A model generated the notes under the pieces. It saw only the letters and a list, made by a program, of their open reading frames with translations, had not been told where the DNA came from and did not search any database. Made by a program: the position numbers and the translations under genes. A DNA stretch of 7,078 bases from positions 1-7,078 of the forward strand of contig CAINOM010000042.1 in the NCBI GenBank assembly GCA_903851455.1. Reading direction: 5' to 3'. This DNA is from an uncultured Bacteroidota bacterium. Its GTDB lineage: Bacteria > Bacteroidota > Bacteroidia > Chitinophagales > Chitinophagaceae. Below, one piece after another: positions 1 to 5,443 of this stretch; within the stretch, counting starts at the first letter, position 1; every line of letters begins with the position of its first letter.

Positions 1-74
1 AGGTGAACGTAGACGGCAACGTATTTACGGGTACGGCAGATATGCCGGGTATGGCAGTAGAAATAGTGAAGTAG
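1..74 (+). CDS. C-terminal end of an unidentified protein (5' end outside window)
   Basis: The plus-strand frame whose codons begin at position 3 is open from the window edge to a TAG at 72-74. It ends in ...TGTADMPGMAVEIVK, a composition typical of a real, probably beta-rich, protein end. The other plus frames give a stop at once or an arginine/serine/asparagine-rich reading that is not protein-like. A strong hairpin 28 bp after the stop fits a transcript ending here, and the next gene lies in the opposite orientation. Only 23 residues are visible and I do not recognise the family, so no function is assigned. The antisense frame is also free of stops over this short stretch, which lowers confidence. 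Confidence 0.5.
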   Translation, partial: VNVDGNVFTGTADMPGMAVEIVK

Positions 75-101
75 CCAATTCTTCTTATACCGTATACGAG
101 A

Positions 102-129
102 ATCGCCCGCAAAAAAATTTGCGGGCGAT
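102..129. terminator. Hairpin between convergent genes, probably a bidirectional terminator
   Basis: There is a perfect 12-bp inverted repeat, ATCGCCCGCAAA (102-113) and TTTGCGGGCGAT (118-129), with an AAAA loop. A further GAG/CTC pairing is possible outside it across a one-base bulge. It lies between a plus-strand stop at 74 and a minus-strand stop at 156, so it can serve both genes. The outer stem is GC-rich. The plus-strand RNA continues into CUCAUUUUCU, a weak U tract; the minus-strand RNA has no U run after the stem but carries U residues in the loop and inner stem. The position and the perfect stem make termination the best reading. Confidence 0.7.
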
Positions 130-155
130 CTCATTTTCTATCAATAACTATCAAA

Positions 156-1298
156 TTATCCTTTGAGCACTGTTCTGCTGATAACGATACGCTGTACCTC
201 GCTGGTACCTTCGTAAATCTGGGTGATCTTGGCATCGCGCATGAGGCGTTCTACGTGGAATTCTTTTACATAACCATAGCCGCCATGCACCTGCACCGCC
301 TCGCTGGTTACGCGCTGCGCAATGTCTGATGCGAACAACTTGGCCATAGAAGCTGATAATGTGTAATCAAGCCCCTGGTCCTTGGTCCACGCTGCCTTCA
401 GGCACAACAACCGCGCAGCTTCGATCTCAGTGGCCATATCAGCCAGCTTAAAGGCAATAGCCTGGTGGTTTGATATTTCAGTTCCGAATGCTTTACGCTC
501 TTTGGAATACTTCAATGCAAGTTCATAAGCACCACTGGCAATACCCAAGGCCTGCGATGCAATACCGATACGGCCGCCAGCCAGTACCTTCATAGCGAAG
601 GTAAAACCAAAGCCATCATCACCAATGCGGTTAGCCTTAGGTACCTTCACGTCCTGGAACATGATGCTGTGCGTATCACTGCCGCGTATGCCCAGCTTAT
701 TTTCTTTTGCACCCACTGTCACACCCGGAGAATCTTTTTCAACTATCAGTGCGTTAATACCTTTATGTCCTTTTTCAGGATAAGTCTGTGCTATTACAAG
801 ATAATAAGAAGCCGAATTACCATTGGTGATCCAGTTCTTGGTGCCATTCAGCAGGTAGTAGTCACCCTTATCTTCAGCGGTTGTGCGCTGCGATGTGGCA
901 TCAGAGCCAGCCTCTGGTTCGCTCAGCAGGAATGCGCCTATTTTCTCGCCACGAGCGAGCTGTGTAAGGTATTTTTGCTTCTGCTCTTCGTTGCCATATT
1001 TTTCAAGCCCCCAGCATACAAGCGAGTTGTTCACGCTCATACATACAGATACCGATGCATCGATCTTAGAAATTTCTTCCATGGCCAGCACATAGGAGAT
1101 CGTGTCCATGCCTGATCCACCATATTTAGGATCGACCATCATGCCCAGGAAGCCAAGCTCACCGAGTTTCTTGATCTGTTCTGCCGGAAATTTTTGCTTT
1201 TCATCACGTTCTATAACACCCGGCAGCAGTTCCGTTCTTGCGAAATCGCGCGCTGCCAGCTGCACCGCTATCTGTTCTTCTGTGAGTTCGAAATTCAT
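156..1298 (-). CDS. Acyl-CoA dehydrogenase (short/branched-chain type, FAD-dependent)
   Basis: This 380-residue protein has the usual length of the short-chain acyl-CoA dehydrogenase family. The family catalyses FAD-dependent alpha,beta-dehydrogenation of acyl-CoA thioesters in the cytoplasm and passes electrons to electron-transfer flavoprotein. Visible order: helical N-terminal domain (about 1-120); middle beta domain with the flavin-contact motif LSEPEAGSD (125-133) and NWITNG (155-160); C-terminal helical domain with RKAFG (268-272); and the second family signature from Q336 to D355, with HGGYGY at 338-343. The catalytic base is expected at E363 in IYEGTSEVQR, the position used by short- and medium-chain enzymes and not that of isovaleryl-CoA dehydrogenase. 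The first signature carries Leu where Gly, Ala or Cys is usual, a mild deviation. Chain-length preference cannot be read from sequence; butyryl, 2-methylbutyryl and related acyl groups are all possible. The ATG at 1296-1298 gives the standard MNFELTEEQ start. No Shine-Dalgarno sequence is visible. Confidence 0.95.
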   Translation of the reverse strand: MNFELTEEQIAVQLAARDFARTELLPGVIERDEKQKFPAEQIKKLGELGFLGMMVDPKYGGSGMDTISYVLAMEEISKIDASVSVCMSVNNSLVCWGLEKYGNEEQKQKYLTQLARGEKIGAFLLSEPEAGSDATSQRTTAEDKGDYYLLNGTKNWITNGNSASYYLVIAQTYPEKGHKGINALIVEKDSPGVTVGAKENKLGIRGSDTHSIMFQDVKVPKANRIGDDGFGFTFAMKVLAGGRIGIASQALGIASGAYELALKYSKERKAFGTEISNHQAIAFKLADMATEIEAARLLCLKAAWTKDQGLDYTLSASMAKLFASDIAQRVTSEAVQVHGGYGYVKEFHVERLMRDAKITQIYEGTSEVQRIVISRTVLKG

Positions 1299-1317
1299 AT
1301 CTTATGGAATAGGGGCG

Positions 1318-1347
1318 CAAAATACGGCAGGATTGACCAAATTCCAA
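1318..1347 (-). promoter_or_regulatory. Possible Bacteroidota-type promoter for the acyl-CoA dehydrogenase
   Basis: On the minus strand a TTG (1347-1345) is followed after 20 bases by TATTTTG (1324-1318), then 19 bases of leader before the ATG. Spacing and -33 element suit the Bacteroidota primary sigma factor, but the -7 box is one base short of TAnnTTTG, so this is tentative. The gap between this gene and the secreted protein upstream is only 87 bp and shows no clear terminator, apart from a T-run just past the upstream stop. Read-through is therefore also possible. Confidence 0.35.
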
Positions 1348-1385
1348 TTTTTCTCTGCCCATGGTTATATTCAAAAAAACAACTG

Positions 1386-1626
1386 CTATTGCTTCACTAA
1401 TTTCCGCGTTGTAAGTGCATTCCCCTTCTTATCCTGCATCGTGAGCACGTACACACCTGGCGCAAGGCCTGAAAGTGAGATCGTTTCTGAAATATTCATC
1501 CACGGCATGCCTTCTGTCATCACTGTTTGCCCCACTGCGTTGGTCAGCTTTATCAGCGTGTATGCGCCTTTCACCGCATCGGGACGGGAAATGGTCACCT
1601 GGTCCGACGCAGGGTTAGGAAAAATG
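1386..1626 (-). other. T9SS type A C-terminal sorting domain (part of the 1386-2993 gene)
   Basis: This is the last roughly 80 residues of the secreted repeat protein. It has the FPNPA opening, a middle strand with NAVGQ, and the closing GVYVLTM-K-K pattern that define the Por secretion C-terminal domain. By family knowledge it is recognised by the type IX translocon in the outer membrane. Coordinates are listed from the high end because the domain is read on the minus strand; the boundary is approximate. Confidence 0.85.
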
Positions 1627-2993
1627 CTTATTTGCTCTGAAACATTTGGCAAATTCGTTACGGCACTTGCCTCATAGGTTTCGTAATAGTAATAAAAAGC
1701 CCTGCTCGGTGCTGACACATAAAACCCAGCGCCTGTTGCCGTATCCGTAATACTGTAGTTATAGCTGTTTGCAACTACGGGATTGTTATAGCTGTCGTAA
1801 GAAAAGGAAACTTTTTTTGCGCTAAATAAAGTAAGCGGCCCGGGATACGGATACTGATAATAAGCGCGGTTATAAACAGTATCCGGCAAACCAGAAACGG
1901 CGACATGCTTGGATTTGGTGACCCGTGAATAAATCGAATCACCCACGAATTGCTCACTCATACTATAAGTGAAATACGGCAATCCACTTGTGTATCCGAA
2001 CGAATCCCTCAGGTAGGGCGTCCACAATCCCACATTATACTGGCTTACGCTGTCTGCTTGCAGTGTATTATCGGCATTGTAGTAGAGAAAATGATCTATA
2101 TCCGGTATCCACGATCCCAGGCTGTCCGTAAACTGTGCAATGAAAGAAACATTTCCAGAACCATCGTATGTTAACAACTGTTTATTGTCCTCGCCCCAAA
2201 GTCCTGCGCCATAGTTCACACTGCTGCTGTCCATGATCATCTGTCCCGAACCATTATAGTAGAGATTCATTGAGTTGGTCGTATCCCACGTAGACAGCGA
2301 ACCATCATAGGCGAAATACAAAAGGAACACTAACTTACCGGTACCATCATAATAGTAGTTGGTCCTGGTTATCTCGCCCCCAACAGTCGGGAAATTCTGA
2401 TTCCCATTTTCGGTAAAACTGAACCCGGAATAATAGTTGTCAACGATATCTGCCGGGCCGAATGTATCCGTCACGACTACTCCGATCGGGCAATACGAAT
2501 TCCAGGTATAGACACTATCCGGGAATAGTTCGGGTTGCAAATTGTAAGGCTTTCTATTGTCACCAGCACTTATGGGCGATGTACTTGTAGCGAAACTAGG
2601 GGGCGCATAATCCATTCTCTGGAAGTTGAACACAGAGCCATACTGGCCGCTATAGGTGTATAGCGCCGAATCAGTTTTACCACCAAAAAGTATGCCGGAT
2701 GCCGTGTCCCCGTAATTATAGCCACAAAAGGATTTCAACCGCTCAGCGGTAACACCAGCGGTCCGGCTGGCCGCATTCATCCGTTCCTGCCGTTGCACGT
2801 ACTGCTGCTGCAAAATGCTTTGAAGCGATTGCTCAGACCGGTAATATCGTTCACAAGCACGGTGGATCGCCTTCTTTATGGAGTTATCCTGTCTTGAACA
2901 CTGTGCATCAACGTCACCAAAAGAAACCAACAGAAAACAAAGGGTTAAAATAACGGATAATAACTTTCTCATAAGTTGTTTTAAGGGTTTCAT
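1386..2993 (-). CDS. Secreted repeat protein with T9SS type A sorting domain
   Basis: A 535-residue exported protein of unknown function. Residues 1-30 form a Sec signal peptide: basic start MKPLKQLMRK, a hydrophobic LLSVILTLCFLLV core, and likely cleavage after VDA at 30. A helical, Gln/Arg-rich stretch follows at about 35-90. Residues 211-330 hold about four diverged repeats of roughly 29 residues, each opening with a YY-D/N-G-x-G-like turn (YYYDGTGK, LYYNGSGQ, LTYDGSGN, LYYNADNT) and containing a Trp near the end (SLSTW, GLW, SLGSW, GLW). This resembles the YD/RHS-like repeats common in Bacteroidota surface proteins. Residues 453-535 are a type A T9SS sorting domain: ISIFPNPASDQVTIS, a central NAVGQ, then LAPGVYVLTMQDKKGN and a basic end. 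This domain directs export through the outer membrane and is normally removed, with the protein released or anchored. A second start at codon 8 (2972) would also leave a good signal peptide. The role of the mature protein cannot be inferred. Confidence 0.9.
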   Translation of the reverse strand: MKPLKQLMRKLLSVILTLCFLLVSFGDVDAQCSRQDNSIKKAIHRACERYYRSEQSLQSILQQQYVQRQERMNAASRTAGVTAERLKSFCGYNYGDTASGILFGGKTDSALYTYSGQYGSVFNFQRMDYAPPSFATSTSPISAGDNRKPYNLQPELFPDSVYTWNSYCPIGVVVTDTFGPADIVDNYYSGFSFTENGNQNFPTVGGEITRTNYYYDGTGKLVFLLYFAYDGSLSTWDTTNSMNLYYNGSGQMIMDSSSVNYGAGLWGEDNKQLLTYDGSGNVSFIAQFTDSLGSWIPDIDHFLYYNADNTLQADSVSQYNVGLWTPYLRDSFGYTSGLPYFTYSMSEQFVGDSIYSRVTKSKHVAVSGLPDTVYNRAYYQYPYPGPLTLFSAKKVSFSYDSYNNPVVANSYNYSITDTATGAGFYVSAPSRAFYYYYETYEASAVTNLPNVSEQISIFPNPASDQVTISRPDAVKGAYTLIKLTNAVGQTVMTEGMPWMNISETISLSGLAPGVYVLTMQDKKGNALTTRKLVKQ

Positions 2994-3105
2994 AAGGGCA
3001 GATAAGTGGTTGATAATACAATTTTTATAGCGAGTAATTACGCTAATAAAGCTATATCAAATTACGCAACAATAATAATAAATATGGAAAAATAATGCTT
3101 TGCCG
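2994..3105. other. AT-rich intergenic gap between the two secreted-protein genes
   Basis: These 112 bp separate the stop of the type B cargo gene from the start of the type A cargo gene. The sequence is AT-rich, with an (AAT)n-like run around 3070-3083. There is a weak 5-bp inverted repeat TAGCG/CGCTA (3028-3032 and 3041-3045), followed on the minus strand by an A/T stretch. The octamer AATTACGC occurs twice (3036-3043 and 3060-3067). Minus-strand GTAATTTGATA near 3055-3065 resembles a -7 box but is one base short of TAnnTTTG. I see no convincing terminator, RNA gene or small coding sequence. Confidence 0.4.
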
Positions 3106-4548
3106 CTACCTCACCAGTGTAGCATCGCCCTTGAGCCTGCGCTCAGTACCCTTATCGTCTCTGTAGAGGATCTCCCAGTAATACACACCCAGGTCCTGCT
3201 TCACACCCTTGTAGTAGCCATCCCAGCCCGGGTCACTAGCTCCACCATCATAGACCACATGGCCCTGCCGATTGAAGACCTTAAAGTTGACCAATGTGGC
3301 GCCACTAAGCACAGGCAGCGGCTTCAGAAAGTCGTTATTACCGTCATTGTTGGGCGTAAATGCGGTTGGCACGGTGAACTGCGCATAGTCCAGGACGGTG
3401 ATGGTTCTCGTTGCTGTGCCATCACAGTTGGAATCACTCACCTCGTGCAATGTATAAGTAAAACGTCCTGCGACCGGGAAAAAGCCAAAAGGGTTGGCAA
3501 TGAAAGGATCGTTGAGATAAGTGGCAGGTGTCCACGAATAGCTTATACCCCCAATCGCATTAAATTGCACACTATCGCCTACCATAATTATGGTATCAAG
3601 ACCAGCAAAGGGTGCATAGGGTACAAATCCACAGTCGGCCGTAACAAGAAACTGGAATTCTCTTTCTATCGTATTGATCAGTACGCCGCTGCGCCATTCA
3701 GAACAGCGCACTGTAACCAGGTAGCGTCCGGCTTTGTTTGGTGTACCGGTGATTATCCCGGTATGAGGGTCGATCACTATAGGCGGTAAACCGGTAAACG
3801 GGATCTGGGAAGAGTATGGCGAAATATAAGTCACCGAATCGGCCCAGTTCGGATAATAAGGGAGCGGCTTGGTGTCGGCATCATTCGCACCATTTAACGC
3901 AGCGCAGAAACTATAACTTAACGAATCGCCATCCGCATCGGTAGCAGAATGATCATAAAACAGTGAATGATTAAGGCAGATGGTTTGCGGCGGATAGTTC
4001 GTGAACACTGCACTGTTGTTGGGGGTGCCTGATGGCGGTATAGTGCAGTAATAGGTAGCACCCTGGTTGCCGGGACTATTGATGTTAGCGATAGACGCGT
4101 TCCGGCAGCACCGTTCATATGCCACCACATATCCATTCCCGTTTGCAAGCAGCGCATATGTTTTGATAAATGTTTTTTTGATCAGGCAAAAAGACCCGGA
4201 GAATGATGTTATCGTCCCACAGGGCGATGAAAAATTGTTGGGCACATTGATAGACGTGGCAAAGAAGATATTGGTGTCCAGTTCATAAGTAGCTTTGGTG
4301 ACGGCATCGAATACGCCGAGGAAGGCGGGGTTGTCCTGGGCGATCGCTTCAGGCTGGCCGTTCAAACAATCCTCATAAATACCAAGACTTACCCGATACT
4401 TCTGATATACCTTGCCGGTAGCGGCTGATGTGCTATCTCCAAGAAATACATAGGTTATCTCTCCGCCCACAATGTGGGACGCAAAAGCGGGGATCGCCGT
4501 TGAAAAAATAAATACAAAAAAAAGGCAGCAGCGTAAAAAGGGTTTCAT
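3106..4548 (-). CDS. Secreted gliding-motility/CHU-type protein with T9SS type B sorting domain
   Basis: A 480-residue exported protein, numbered here from the ATG at 4546-4548. Residues 1-23 are a signal peptide (MKPFLRCC, hydrophobic core, cleavage after IPAFA). The mature protein opens with SHIVGGEITY, typical of Bacteroidota proteins of this class, and has an AYERCCRN block at 143-150 also seen in them. A calcium-binding-like DADGDSLSYSF (204-214) and an IDPHTGIITGTP motif (259-270) mark a cadherin/Ig-like region at about 190-305. A PKD-like segment follows at about 317-386. The end (about 391-480) is the gliding-motility-associated C-terminal domain: AFTPNNDGNND, FNRQG, WDG and GVYYWE. 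By family knowledge this type B domain directs T9SS export and keeps the protein at the surface. The reading frame extends to a GTG at 4564-4566, but that start would place six extra residues before the signal peptide and overlaps the predicted promoter box. Ten cysteines suggest disulphides. It is likely a surface or adhesion protein; no enzyme motif is visible. Confidence 0.9.
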   Translation of the reverse strand: MKPFLRCCLFFVFIFSTAIPAFASHIVGGEITYVFLGDSTSAATGKVYQKYRVSLGIYEDCLNGQPEAIAQDNPAFLGVFDAVTKATYELDTNIFFATSINVPNNFSSPCGTITSFSGSFCLIKKTFIKTYALLANGNGYVVAYERCCRNASIANINSPGNQGATYYCTIPPSGTPNNSAVFTNYPPQTICLNHSLFYDHSATDADGDSLSYSFCAALNGANDADTKPLPYYPNWADSVTYISPYSSQIPFTGLPPIVIDPHTGIITGTPNKAGRYLVTVRCSEWRSGVLINTIEREFQFLVTADCGFVPYAPFAGLDTIIMVGDSVQFNAIGGISYSWTPATYLNDPFIANPFGFFPVAGRFTYTLHEVSDSNCDGTATRTITVLDYAQFTVPTAFTPNNDGNNDFLKPLPVLSGATLVNFKVFNRQGHVVYDGGASDPGWDGYYKGVKQDLGVYYWEILYRDDKGTERRLKGDATLVR

Positions 4549-4565
4549 ATGCATGTGATACGTCA

Positions 4566-4573
4566 CAAATATA
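4566..4573 (-). promoter_or_regulatory. Predicted -7 promoter box TATATTTG for the type B secreted protein
   Basis: The minus strand reads TATATTTG, an exact match to the Bacteroidota -7 consensus TAnnTTTG. The last base of the box overlaps the upstream GTG codon. Transcription would then begin near 4560, leaving a leader of about a dozen bases before the ATG at 4548. No good TTTG or TTG element is visible at the -33 distance, so activity may be weak or activator-dependent. Confidence 0.5.
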
Positions 4574-4587
4574 ACGTATTACGTTAT
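4571..4587. repeat. 17-bp palindrome upstream of the type B secreted protein gene
   Basis: ATAACGTA and TACGTTAT are perfect 8-bp arms around a single central T. The palindrome overlaps the upstream edge of the predicted -7 box, lying between the expected -7 and -33 positions, where a repressor or activator dimer could act. An operator role is inference from symmetry and position only. Confidence 0.5.
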
Positions 4588-4602
4588 GGTTTAGTATAAA
4601 CC
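4588..4602. repeat. 15-bp inverted repeat in the same gap
   Basis: GGTTTA and TAAACC (6-bp arms) flank GTA. It directly abuts the 17-bp palindrome at 4571-4587. In RNA it would be a weak hairpin with no U tract, so it is a poor terminator; a protein-binding site or chance are the alternatives. Confidence 0.35.
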
Positions 4603-4612
4603 CTGGTGGTAA

Positions 4613-5425
4613 TTACCCTTTTTTCCGCCTGTGGCGTGTGCCTGTTGCCCTGTTATCTATGAATTTGGACAGGAAATTCTTGGCCTTACCCTCGGCGGTA
4701 AGCCTTATTTTTTTCACGATGCTATCCTCCGGGCGGGCGTAGAACGTAGTTTTGTGCACATAAGAATGGTCCTCAACCGGAGTGGCCGAGAAATAATAAT
4801 TAGAAACACAAGCTCTTGTTCCAGAATAAGTTACCTTATTTACCGAATGTATCGAATGAGTATTGGTTTCCATCATTACCAGCCGGTTAAACCTCGCATG
4901 GACCTCTTTTCGATCCTTCATGGAAGCATCCCAGAGTTCCAGATTGCCACCCTTATCCTCCGGCCAGTTTGGAGTTATGTAATACAGAGCATTTAAGACG
5001 CGGTAAAGATTTCCGTCTCCGTCATGCGAGTTATCTAAGTGCGGCAAAAGGAAGTCATCCTGCAACATCATCGATATCCCGGAGCCGTAAAGCGAGTCGT
5101 CAGCCAGCAGATCTTTGACGCCAGTAATCTCAGTGACTATTTTCATCACCTCAGCGTCGTGGAAGGCAAACAGCATATCCCCTACTATGGGCTCGTACTT
5201 GTCTACATCTATGCCCACATGCTTGTGCTCCTTAATAGAATCACGGAGCATGAGTGTATTGGGATCCGGCAGGGCATCGTAGCATTCTTTCGCCCATGCC
5301 TCGGGCAGCAGGCCATCGAGGTAAAAATGACGTACCGGCGCCGACTGGCGCCAGTACGCACTTAATTCGTCCTTATGCAACCGCAGTTGCTTAGCGATGT
5401 ATGCCGATAGTTCTGCCCTTGTCAT
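4613..5425 (-). CDS. 2-oxoglutarate/Fe(II)-dependent oxygenase, prolyl-4-hydroxylase-like
   Basis: A 270-residue soluble protein with no signal peptide. The double-stranded beta-helix core shows the iron-binding HxD motif at H129-L-D131 in LLPHLDNSHDGDG. The third ligand is probably H193 in THSIHSV, with R204 in GTRACVSNYYF placed 11 residues later to bind the 2-oxoglutarate carboxylate. LNALYYITPNW and GGNLELWD (about 144-166) are the conserved strands of the prolyl-hydroxylase-like subgroup. Known members hydroxylate proline or other residues in proteins, free amino acids or small molecules; the substrate here cannot be read from the sequence. The C-terminus is strongly basic (RHRRKKG). The gene starts 18 bp after the aldehyde dehydrogenase stop with no room for a separate promoter, so the two are probably co-transcribed. 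No Shine-Dalgarno sequence is seen. The TAA stop lies within a 10-bp palindrome, GGTAATTACC (4608-4617). Confidence 0.88.
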   Translation of the reverse strand: MTRAELSAYIAKQLRLHKDELSAYWRQSAPVRHFYLDGLLPEAWAKECYDALPDPNTLMLRDSIKEHKHVGIDVDKYEPIVGDMLFAFHDAEVMKIVTEITGVKDLLADDSLYGSGISMMLQDDFLLPHLDNSHDGDGNLYRVLNALYYITPNWPEDKGGNLELWDASMKDRKEVHARFNRLVMMETNTHSIHSVNKVTYSGTRACVSNYYFSATPVEDHSYVHKTTFYARPEDSIVKKIRLTAEGKAKNFLSKFIDNRATGTRHRRKKG

Positions 5426-5443
5426 AATTGATTTTTAAACCAC

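Noticed and set aside
91..98. CGTATACG palindrome next to the convergent terminator
   Set aside because: Eight bases only, in a short non-coding gap; consistent with chance.
669..1677. Several plus-strand open frames opposite the acyl-CoA dehydrogenase and the end of the type A protein
   Set aside because: They overlap strongly supported genes, have biased unnatural composition, and one spans the intergenic gap without any start signal.
3028..3045. Inverted repeat TAGCG/CGCTA as a terminator for the type B gene
   Set aside because: Stems of only 5 bp, an 8-base AT loop and no clean U tract; too weak to call.
3069..3083. (AAT)n run as a microsatellite or phase-variation tract
   Set aside because: Only about four imperfect units in an AT-rich gap, not inside a coding frame or at a promoter spacing that would matter.
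3100..3789. A 229-codon plus-strand open frame opposite the type B secreted protein
   Set aside because: It lies wholly within the antisense of conserved Ig-like and sorting-domain sequence, and shows no domain or promoter.
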